This document shows, piece by piece, positions 12,798 to 22,700 of a DNA stretch of 64,000 nt (position 1 is the stretch's first letter; every line of letters starts with the position of its first letter). Position numbers and translations under genes: made by a program. Source of the stretch: Epiperipatus broadwayi (lineage: Eukaryota > Onychophora > Udeonychophora > Euonychophora > Peripatidae); the NCBI GenBank assembly GCA_028023455.1, contig JAQFVV010000280.1:671001-735000 (forward strand). Reading direction: 5' to 3'. The notes below the pieces were generated by a model that was not told where the DNA came from, did not search any database, and saw only the letters and a program-made list of their open reading frames with translations.

Positions 12798-13234
12798 TGC
12801 TATATATATGTATATACATTTGGCTTGTGATAAATAGTGACACTGTACTTACCTCATAATGTAAACTCCACACAAATATAAAGAAAGCGCTGCTGTCAAT
12901 TATGGTTTCCAGGATATATGCCCGATAAATTGGATATAGTATAAAACTGGTGGTGGAGATTTATCCTCTCAGTTCCCGGGATGTTACCAGTTCACAGCCT
13001 TAAGGATATATGAAATCCATAGCAGAGAAAACAGTAGATAAAATGGCTACTGTAGCAAGGCATGAAATAAGGATTAGTATGTAAATAAACTGAATGAAAT
13101 CTTGTGTGTTTTGTTTTATATTATAATTGTATATCCAAGTTGTTGAAGTAGTTATTAAATTATATAGAATTATAAATGAAAGTGAATTGTATTTATTGCT
13201 ATCTTACTGGTTAACGTAATTAAACTCTAAGACA
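12798..13234 (+). repeat. 5' LTR of Ty3/gypsy element
   Basis: The LTR starts TGCTATATATATG and ends CTCTAAGACA (TG...CA), about 437 bp. It matches 17184-17201 plus 19012-19460. By eye there are roughly 15 substitutions over ~420 aligned bases, plus a 5-bp gap and a ~27-bp gap relative to the 3' copy. The start is fixed by its exact position after the flanking repeat and by the same start just after the polypurine tract of the 3' LTR. Confidence 0.8.
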
Positions 13235-13251
13235 TAGCAGAGTAGCGCAGC
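13235..13251 (+). other. Putative primer-binding site, initiator-tRNA-Met-like
   Basis: The bases right after the 5' LTR, TAGCAGAGTAGCGCAGC, occupy the primer-binding position. TAGCAGAG is complementary to the acceptor-stem 3' strand of initiator tRNA-Met (without CCA). The whole stretch also equals the 5' end of that tRNA with one mismatch (AGCAGAGTGGCGCAG). It could be a non-standard priming site or coincidence. Confidence 0.4.
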
Positions 13252-13318
13252 TGTACAGGATTAGAAGCCAAGATTAAAGTGAGGCACTCATAAAAAACAT
13301 TACATAAAAAACAACAAC

Positions 13319-13732
13319 ATGGTGGCCATAAACGCTATAATGCGCGAGTTCGATGTAAATAATATTGACTCGTGGAAGAGTTACATTGAACAAGCAGAAT
13401 ATTATATGTTCATAAATAAAATTGAGGATGATAGATACAAGATTTCCATACTATTATATTTAGCGGGAAAAGACACAATCCAATTAGCAAACAGGATTAC
13501 CAACCCGAAGGGTCTCAAAGATTTCATGTATCAGGAATTTATACAAAAGTTGAATGAATACTTTCTACTGAAACAGTCTAAATGGATAGCGGGCCTTTGG
13601 CTGAGAAATAGAATGCAGTCACCGCAAGAGAAATACGTGGATTATAATCTTGCACTGCGAAAACTGGCCAAGGAATGTGAATATGGTCCAGAAATAAATG
13701 ATGCATTGTTGGAACAGTTCTTGTACGAATGA
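13319..13732 (+). pseudogene. gag: Ty3/gypsy gag, capsid part
   Basis: A 137-residue open frame starts at ATGGTGG, 84 bases after the LTR. Its content (a WKSYIEQAE..M segment, then YLAGKDTIQLAN and a Y.EFIQKLNEYF helix) is typical of the retrotransposon capsid, which packages element RNA. It ends in a stop overlapping by 4 bases the next frame, where gag resumes. I see no signal peptide or membrane segment. This reads as the N-terminal part of gag in a frameshifted copy; a genuine gag-to-next-ORF overlap is less likely because the capsid would be truncated. Confidence 0.75.
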
Positions 13733-14268
13733 CGGACGCAAACTTCAGGAAGGTCTTATTGAGTGATTCAGAATTGACATACAAAACAGTGATTGATAAA
13801 TGTGTCATGCAAGAGGCCATGCTCAACATCGCATCAGAATATTCCAGATCAAAATCACTGGAAAAGATTGCTTACAGTAGAGAAAAGAAAAAATTTCATT
13901 CTACATCTTTTGGCGGACACATCAAACAACAAAATTGTACTTGGTGTGGAAAATCCGGTCATCTAAAAAGTAGCTGTAGACACAAGGATAAAATATGTAG
14001 ACAGTGTAATGAGAAAGGACATTTACTGGCCGTGTGTTATTATAAAGATGGTGAGACACAGAGAAAAAATGTAGATCCCAAACCACGGGTAAGAGCGGAA
14101 TATAAAAAATCAACCATTAAGACTGTATCAAAAGGCAACAATAAAACAGATCACATTCTTTTGGATTTGCAGGTCTGTGGAAAAGCAATCACAATGGAAG
14201 TGGATAGTGGAGCTGGATTGTCGTTGATATCACTCAAGGATTGGACAGAGATCACTCGAGGTAGTTAA
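13729..14268 (+). pseudogene. gag-pol: Ty3/gypsy gag C-terminus (zinc knuckles) and protease start
   Basis: A 180-residue frame continues the element. Two nucleocapsid zinc knuckles lie around residues 71-99: a CTWCGKSGHLKSSC pattern and then CRQCNEKGHLLAVC, both of the C-C-H-C type that binds RNA. Further on, near residue 160, is the aspartic protease active site VDSGAGLSLIS, with the D-S-G triad of pepsin-like retroelement proteases. The frame stops soon after, so the protease is cut off from RT. The fusion of nucleocapsid with protease in one frame is normal for many Ty3/gypsy elements. The copy is inactive. Confidence 0.85.
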
Positions 14269-15284
14269 TATAAATTAAAGCTATGTAAGGCTGATACAAT
14301 TGTAACAGATATAAACGGAAACAAAGTTGATATCCGAGGAAAATTAACTGTGCCTGTGACACTTTGACACTGTAAATAGTTAATAAAGACATTAATCCAT
14401 TATTGGGCAGAAACTGGTTTGTTCCGTTGGGAATACACATAAATATACTAAAGACTGTCCGTATAGAAAAAGAAAAAAAAATCCGGAACCATTTACATCA
14501 GGCCCAGCGGAATTTAGAACAAGACCAGTAGACATAAAATTCATACCAGATGCTAAAGCCATTGTTTGTAGGCCCAGAAAAGTACCATTCGTGATGAGGG
14601 AGAGAATGGAAAAAGCAATAAATGATTTAGTATCAAAAGGAGTAAGTATTAACACCCACTGAAGAATCATCCTGGGCAACTCCTATTGTAACCATAGTAA
14701 AACCAGATGGGAGTATAAGATTATGCGGGGATTATAGAGTTATGGTCAAGAAATATATAAACAAAGGTGCATACCTGGTCCCAAGCGTAAAGGAAATACT
14801 GGCATCATTAAAGAAGGCCAAGTATTTCACAAAAATTGATCTAAGAGCAGCTTTCCACCAGATCCCAGTAACAAAAAGTACATCCGAATTACTTACACTG
14901 ACCACGCATAAGGGATTATTCGCATGTAATAAATTGCCATATGGGATAAACGTTGCTCCGAATGTGTTCCAGGCTAAAATGGAGATACTATTCAGATCTA
15001 TGGAAGGAGTGATACCTTATTTAGATGACATTTTAATTATTGGTGCAACTGAGGCAGAACTTGAGAAACGGGTAGATCAGGTTTGCTCAGGACTGTCTCG
15101 GGCCAAAGCAAAGCTTAATGTTAATAAATGCATTTGGTCAGCTCGAGAAATCAAATTCCTGGGACCTATAATAAATGAAAACGGTCGAAAACCCGACCCC
15201 GAAAAAGTAAAGGCTACAAAAAATGCTAAGAAACCCAAAAATGTCAAAGAATTGCAAGCATTTTTAGGACTTTTAAACTTTTAA
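14269..15284 (+). pseudogene. pol: Ty3/gypsy reverse transcriptase, frameshifted
   Basis: RT makes element cDNA from RNA. The first ~470 bases (14269-14741) carry stops and frame changes. The rest is open from 14742 to 15284. Landmarks in the open part are KYFTKIDLRAAFHQIPV, then LPYGINVAPNVFQ, then the catalytic box PYLDDILI (YLDD, two metal-binding aspartates), then a connection-like KFLG...NGRKPDPEKV segment ending LQAFLGLLNF. A stop at 15282-15284 cuts it from RNase H. Order and motifs place it in Ty3/gypsy rather than copia or BEL. Confidence 0.85.
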
Positions 15285-15860
15285 GAGAGTTTTTTAGAAG
15301 GAAAGTCACACTTGCTGTCACCACTATACCTGTTGTTAAAAAAGAAACAGTGATATATCTGGACTGATGCACAGGAAAATGCTTTTAGAACTGCAAAAGA
15401 TTTATTAATGTCAGAAGCACTACTGGTACATTACCAAAGTGACTGGGCAGTGAACATCATGACCAATGCATCCGAGTATGGTGTGGGAGCGGTCATATCA
15501 CACCCATGCTATGAAGGGGAGCGTCCAATAGCATTCGCATCAAGAGTATTGACAGTTGCAGAGAAAAATTACAGCCAGATAGACAAGGAAGCATTGGCAG
15601 TCATTTTTTGCGGTAAAAACATTCCACCAATATGTGTACAGCCGCAACTTCACCATCTATACAGATCATCGCCCTTAACAGGGATTTTGACTGAAAAGGG
15701 ACCTATAGAGCCCCCAAGTCAACGTATGGTGCGATGGACAAACAATGTCGCAATATGACTACAAGCTAATCTACAAACCTGGGAAAACAATCGCACATGC
15801 AGACACCTTGTCTAGACTGCCAGACACCACAGAAAGGGTATCAAAACTAAAGAAATAAAC
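15285..15860 (+). pseudogene. pol: Ty3/gypsy RNase H
   Basis: The 15408-15758 frame contains the RNase H core. A NASEYGVGAVISH segment supplies the first conserved position, though the usual aspartate reads as asparagine. It is followed by RPIAFASRVLTVAEKNYSQIDKE, where the glutamate of DKE is conserved. A frame change near 15,615-15,640 disturbs the later IYTDH and ADTLSRL-like parts, which lie in other frames up to about 15,825. RNase H degrades the RNA strand during reverse transcription. The altered catalytic residue and frameshifts mark a dead copy. Confidence 0.75.
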
Positions 15861-15896
15861 TACATTGACCCATTACAGTAAAAGAAGATAAATAGC

Positions 15897-17050
15897 ATGA
15901 TTATAAGGGAATGGACAAGAAAAAATGATGGTTATGTACAGCTCATAAAGTGGATTAGAAATGGATGGCAAAAGAAATGCCCTAGTGAATTGAGCAAAGC
16001 GATCTGGATAGCTAGGGATAAACTTTCTGTGTGCGATGGATGCATCTTAAATAATGACCGAGTGTTAGTACCTATTGAAGGTAGGCCTCAATTCCTAAGA
16101 CTACTTCATCAAGGACACCCAGGAGTGGCACGAATGAAGGCCCTTGCATGGTTATATGTATGGTGGCCAAACAACCGATGAAATAGAGACCCGGGTAAAA
16201 AATTGCAGGAACTGCCAACAAGTGGCCAGACTACCACCAAAGCATGATGAAACATGGAAACCATCTAAGTCTCCATGGACACACGTTCATCTGGATCACA
16301 TTGGCCCATGGGATGGACACCTGATACTATTAGTGATCAATGCTTTTTCTCGATGGACAGAGTATCGAATAGTTAAGGATACTAGTGTGGATTATACCAT
16401 CAGAGTGTTAAATGAACTATTTGCCACACATGGTTAAACTATTGTGTCAGACAACGGTTCAGGTTTCGCCTCAAGAAAATTTATCGATTTTCTAAACAAG
16501 GGAGGAATTAAATGCCTTCTTACACCTCCATACCATCCTGAAAGCAATGGGATAGCCGAACAAGGAGTACAGCATTTAAAAAAACACATTAAAAAAACTT
16601 CAGAACAAAAACATAGCAGAAGCTTTGATACAGGCTATGTATGCTTAACACTTTACTCCAAACACTGCAACAGGTAAAACTCCAGTGGAGCTATTGATAT
16701 GTCGGACATTCAGGACACATTTAACAAAACTACTACCTGGAAACACTAGAAATAATAATACCAAAGCGGTAAAGTTTTGGCTAGGCGATTGTGTATGGGT
16801 GTTGGATGTTTTAAAATGCAAATGGAGCCCAGTAGTTGTAAACCAGTCATTGCACAGATAAATTTGTCTAATTGAATTAGAAAGTGGAAAAGTGTTGAGA
16901 AAACATATAAATCACCTTTGCCATCGTGAAACAGTGGAAGACAAAGCTATATGGCCGGAAATGAATCATATCATGAAGGGACTGACTAAAGAAGTAAATA
17001 GGAAGAAAGATGAGCCAGAACTGACCGAAGATGAAGTGACAGAGTAAGAA
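15897..17050 (+). pseudogene. pol: Ty3/gypsy integrase with chromatin-end tail
   Basis: Three frames carry the integrase that inserts element cDNA. The N-terminal zinc-binding HHCC is split: H..HPGVARMKAL at ~16.11 kb, then CRNCQQ at 16.20 kb in a second frame. The catalytic core follows, with LDHIGP (first D), an in-frame stop near 16,435, SDNGSGF (second D) and ESNGIAEQ (E, at ~16.55 kb), giving a D,D-35-E layout. A later segment near 16.78 kb (KFWLGDCVWVLD) and HINHLCHRE near 16.91 kb resemble the C-terminal part of Ty3/gypsy integrases. No envelope gene follows. It is inactivated by several stops and shifts. Confidence 0.85.
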
Positions 17051-17167
17051 CTGGACTCACCAAGAATACAAAGGGAAAATAAGAATGATAGCTCTAAAAT
17101 TTCCCGAATATGGAAACCACCTGTTAAATTTAAGGACTATATACTAATTAAAGTAATATAGATTACT

Positions 17168-17183
17168 AGAGTGGGGGAAGGAT
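17168..17183 (+). other. Polypurine tract of Ty3/gypsy element
   Basis: AGAGTGGGGGAAGGA lies directly before the TGCTATATATATATG start of the 3' LTR. This is the usual position of the plus-strand primer, and it independently fixes the LTR start. Confidence 0.75.
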
Positions 17184-19460
17184 TGCTATATATATATGTA
17201 TTGTAACGGAATAAGTATATGCCGTTACATTTCTTTCAAATAGAAATAAAAAATATATATAAAATCACTCTCGAGTAGAAATAAATGTATATAAAAAAAA
17301 GGGGAATTTAATAATTTGATTTGAATTAATATATATAATGCACAGATGGCAAACTAATTATATAATTTAAAGTTAAAATCTAAAAACAAGATTCTTTTTA
17401 ATATAAAAGAATTTTTTAAAAAATGCTGTTAATTAGTTATTTTATTCTTAGAATGGAAATGATTTTCTATTTTGAGGTAATTGCAAACAGGCCCTTGGGC
17501 ATATAGTCAGATAAGAGATAAATTAAAAAAATACTACTGATAAGAGTTTACGGAGATTAAAAAAAAACTTTGAAGAGAGAAGAGATTTTTTGGATTGTTC
17601 TTGCTGATTGTGTATTATTAAGTATATTTAGAAGTGTATTGCGGATCTCCAAAATGTAGGGGTCAGCAATAATTTACGTTTCTCGTATTCGCAGCAGCTG
17701 AAGCAGTCTCCAGAATAGGACGGTTCCCGGAAAATAGCCAGCAACGGACTTCTCTCCATCTAGAAGAATAGGAAATGGAAAGAACTTTGAATTCTACCAT
17801 GCATCAAGGATTACAAAGATGGACTTTACCTATAGCATTGGAAAGTATAAACTTTTCTTTTAAATGAAGTATGAACATTAATCATATAATGCAAACTTTT
17901 TCCAGTATTTTAAGTGTCACTTAACTTTTAAAAGAAATCTCTTATCTGACTAAATTTTAAATTATTTATATATTTTCTTTTTTTTTTTTAAATATGCTTA
18001 ATATCATTTCCATTCTCGTAATTTCTTTTAAATTAATTATTTAAAGTGAGCGTGAATGGCTGCATAGATTCGTAAGATTGTTAGTTTAAAGTGTGTTAAT
18101 TTTGGGCTAATTGTTTCGTAGTTGGATCGGTGCTAGTGGATAGATGTACGGATGTTTTATGTCAATGTAACTTGAGTAGGTGCATTGGATACTCGTTCCC
18201 TTGTACTGCATTAGCATACAGGGCATAATACCCACCTGAACGTATGACCCAAAAGAGTAGTCATCACATTGTCAATGGTCGTAGACGTATTTCCTATGCC
18301 ATTGATTTTCTTACGCTCTGACTGGGACAGTAAGCCGGCAAAGACCGCTATCACCATTTACAGAGCTTCTCATATAATTTCGTTCTTGTATCATGGGGAA
18401 GATGCTCATTCCTTCTCACCATGATTCATTATTTTTCTAATGATATCATGCTACAGATGTAAAATTCCTGTTAGCATGATTGTGTTATGCTAATAATCTC
18501 ATTTTGCATTGGTCACATCGGTATATCAGTAAGCTAGCGTTGGTTTAAATGCGAGATTTTTGGCCTAAGATTAAAAGGGATTGGGTTGGTTATTGCGTAA
18601 TCTATGTAGCATGTTCACACTTAATAAAATATTAAAATTGTATTTAAATCTATTAAACGCTTCCATCTGTGCATATAATCCAAATCAAATATATTTAGTT
18701 GATTTAATTTTCAGAATCTTTTTAATGCATGTGTGCATTATAATAAAATGTTTTGTTGAATTAATTTTGGCAGTAACTTATTTTATATATTTTATTAATA
18801 TTTAAAAGTAAGCATTAGAAATTTGAATATTTTCAGTATGATATTTTAAGCTCAGCTTCTCCCTGAGCTAGCGACTGGTGCTTTCGGTTCGATAAAAAGG
18901 TAACCTCTCCAGCGCATATCTGCCTACTGTATAAATTTTCCAGGTTCAAATGGCCTGGTGGCACCCTGGTATGGCAGATTACGTTAGGCAGGTTCGTCGA
19001 CCATTATAGTTTATACGTTTGGTTTGTGATAAATAGTGACACTGTACTTACCTCGTAACGTAAACTATTCTCCACACAAATATAAAGAGAGCGCTGCTGT
19101 CAATTATGGTTTCCAAGATATATGCCTGATAAATTTGGTATAGTATAAAACTGGCAGTGGAGATTTATCGCTCTCAGTTTCTGGGATGTTACCAGTGCAC
19201 AGCCTTAAGGATATATGAAATCCATAGCAGAGAAAACAGTAGATAAAATGGCTACTGTAGCAAAGCATGAAATAAGGACTGGTAAATAGCAAACATTATT
19301 TATATTAGTATGTAAATAAACTGAATGAAATCTGGTGTGTTTTATATTATAATTGTATATCCATGTTGTTGAAGTAGTTATTAAATTATATAGAATTATA
19401 AATGAGAGTAAATTGTATTTATTGTTATCTTACTGGTCAACGTAATTAAGCCCTAAGACA
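17184..19460 (+). repeat. 3' LTR, split by a nested insertion
   Basis: The first 18 bases (17184-17201) match the start of the 5' LTR. The remainder resumes at about 19012 (TATACGTTTGG) and runs to CCCTAAGACA at 19460. Between them lies ~1.8 kb foreign to the 5' LTR. This copy also retains ~27 bp (near 19283-19309) missing from the 5' LTR. Confidence 0.75.
17202..19008 (+). mobile_element. Nested ~1.8-kb solo-LTR-like insertion
   Basis: This segment is inside the 3' LTR and absent from the 5' LTR. It starts TGTAACGG and ends CCATTATA. The end differs from a perfect inverted match (CCGTTACA) only by two transitions, which would also restore TG...CA ends. Its flanks GTAT (17198-17201) and GTTT (19009-19012) look like a 4-bp target duplication with one change. 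An extra CCGTTACA at 17222-17229 forms a short hairpin with the left end. It has no gag or pol, and the small ORF at 18581-18805 shows nothing recognisable. A solo LTR of another family is the best reading; a DNA transposon is possible. Confidence 0.55.
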
Positions 19461-19748
19461 TACTGCTAATGTTATTAATTTGGATTAATAGAATTATATA
19501 TTGATATGCAAACAAATAAGTTTTTTTGCATGAAAGGAGCTTACAGAATATTAAAATTAAGCAGTAAGATTTAATTCTTATTAATTTGCTTAACTTGCTG
19601 TTTATTATTTTTCACAATTTCAAATATCTTACATTAGAGTTCTGCATGTTAATACTATAAAAAGCTTTATTATATTTTTCTAGTGTTAATTTCCATATCA
19701 GACTTTACGAATGTTTATAATTTAAGTCTAATAAAAGATATAATAAAT
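19461..19748 (+). repeat. Flanking direct repeat, right copy (~290 bp)
   Basis: This copy starts TACTGCTAATG exactly after the 3' LTR end and ends AGATATAAT. It is the partner of 12500-12797; see that entry for differences. Beyond it the sequence is unrelated to what follows the left copy. Confidence 0.85.
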
Positions 19749-22700
19749 TCTGTTAAGAGAATACAAGTTATTAAATGTTTGTGAATACTCTGAAATTGTA
19801 AGTTTAAATAAAATAATTCTCCAGTTGAGATCAGCAAGTTGGCTAGTTTAATAGAAGAAATGCATTAGGGTTCAATTATTAAATGAATTTGAATATTTAT
19901 TGATCAAATTTACATTTCTATTAACTATTTTCTACACAATATATGAACAAATATAGGTCTAATCATACATAACTCCATAATCAATTTAATATGGATATGG
20001 AATTTTAGACTAATAAGGAACATTTTTGATAAATCAAATCAGATATTAAATCTGGTAAATACTTATTCAATGCCTATTATATCCTAGAAATAGTAGAGCA
20101 CCTACCATCATTAATTATTTTTCTAGTTTGTTAATTGGATCAGATGCAAACTCAATTTATACTATCATTTTTCAAACTAGCACTTGTTAATTATATTTTT
20201 GGTCATTTGGGTATCGTATTATATATTGATTAATACAATGGTTTAAGCTTGTGGATCTTGAGTTACAGGCTTAAATATGATAATTAATTTAATGTTCTTG
20301 ATAAATGTAGGATTGTCAAGTTATTATAATATAATACTCTACTTTAGAGTTGGTCTATTTGTGGTGCCTAATAAAGAGCAGATAAACTGAAATATTAAAG
20401 AACAGAAGTCACTCAGCATATTATATTAGTCAAATAAAATCAAAGATGAAAGTGATAGATATTTTATTTGATAAACCAATAGAGCTCATTTTACACTCTT
20501 GCAACCATCTGATTACTGGGCTACATGTAGATAAAATTGTCTTTTTTTTATTCATCTGCAATAAAACAAGATTCATTCATCTCATATTCAAATATTTTTA
20601 AGATAGTCAAAATTGGTGATCTCTGGAGTTTTACTAGATATTTTGGGAACTTACAAATAAAGAGTGAGTGTTGGAATATATCTTTAAAAAATATCTGTAT
20701 TATTGAGATTTTAAATAAATTATTTTTCCATGTGTGGTGCACTTAGTGGTTGTATCATGCAATAAAAGCTCTTTTAAGAGTTTTTTAATCAAGTCTTTTT
20801 CAATTTCACTTTGTTTTTTTATATAAGGGTTAATGACTTTTTATTTATAAGAAGTGCAAAATAGACCAGCTTTTTATGGTGCATTTTGGACAATGCTAAA
20901 TGATTTATTAATTTATAAGTAAAACATCATTTGTTTTCACAAACAGCTATATCAGGATATTTATTTAGATAAGAAAATATGATTCTGTGATGAAATAAAG
21001 AACAAAGTTATTAATTCTATGATTTTGAAATTGACTATGCAATTTTAGTGCATTAGATGTGTGCATTGCATTCTTGGCAACCATGGTGAAATTATGCCAT
21101 GAATGATGTATTGTCCCCATAAGCTATCCAAAAGAATCTTACAAGCAATTAAAGTTTCATGTCTTTAAAAGATTTGCTTCCAAAAATGCACTTTCGCTTA
21201 CACTTTTATTACATTATATGAGAAATCATATTTGTAAAACAGAGTACCTTGTATTAATTAAATATCTAATTTTAACCACATCAACATTTAAATTATGAAA
21301 TTTTTTGCAATCAATATAAAATATTGGCATACCAATTGTGATTTTTCAGTTTTTGCAATCAGTATCTAATTGATATAATAAATTACAAAACAGGATGATT
21401 GCTTTAGAAATTTTATTAGACACAGCTTCATGCTCTGAGGGTTTGTGCAGAAATCTTTTAATTTATACAAACTATCATGATTATTAGATTATATTATTTT
21501 GGTATGTGTTAAGATTCACTGATTTTTTTTTTTTACTTAATTTTGATAAATTAATAAATTTGTTTAATCAGAGCATGTGGATTGTTTTTTTATTTTATTT
21601 GTCAGTTGTTAATATCTTCTGTAAGATATACTGTAATATAAAGTTTTGAATCCAAGCTACTTAGATATTCAGACGTATGATCTGGAACTTAATCCAGAAT
21701 AATTGAATGATCATAATTATAAGCTAATGGTATATCATTATTATTAAATTCTGTCAAATCAATGGCTACTTCTAATCGCATGAATGACATTCTAACTATT
21801 TATAAAATTTTCAATCTACTATACAGAAATAATTTATACTTGATTTTCCCTCACAGTTAGAAGTCTTATTATTAATACAAATTTATCTTAATTTAATGGC
21901 AAATGATTTTTTTCATAGCCTATTTTTTATACAATATTCAGAGAAGTGGCACAATTTTTATCTACAACTTCCTGTAAGAACTGAATAATCAGTGGATGTT
22001 AGATGGGAACACAATCAAACTCTGGTTTTGAAATTACATAATTTAAATAGGATAAGTTCAATGGCTGAATAAAAATCAGGGTTTTTCTTTGTTATGTTGA
22101 TCTATTATTTTAACAATTTTGAATCTATTTTGGATTTTCCTCCAAATTTGGCTTATCAAATTGTCCACCAGAGATTAATAAAAAAAATTCAATTTTTACT
22201 CAACATAGTTTTGAAGTTTTAAATTTTTTTTTTAAAAAAAATGAAATTTTGGTTTTATGTGCAATTACACAAGGGACAATTACTCAAACTTAAATTCAAG
22301 TAGAAGGCTACAAAAAGTATCAAATTGTAGCTTTTTTTTTTAGACTTTCATATGATGTATAACAGCCTTAATTTTTTTTTAATTTAAAAAATTTTGGGAA
22401 AAAAATGTTAAAAAAACATATATACATTGGTATCATATGAAGAAAATTTCATTATGGGATTACAAAGAGATTTTATTTAAAACAAAAATTATATATTTTT
22501 CTATGATAAAAATTAAAATTATATAGATCAAAAAAATTATCTGTCATTATGAAAGCATAATTTAATTAAAAAAATGGTATCACCTAACTAGCATATTAAA
22601 ATAGGTTAAATAAACTAAATTTAGATAGAGGATGAAGTGAAATAGCTTTGGGAAACAAAATTTCATGAGTTAGAACAGTGTTGTTACATGATGGGTGTAT

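Noticed and set aside
13235-13300. Initiator tRNA-Met gene
   Set aside because: Only the first ~15 bases match. The anticodon and T arms do not follow.
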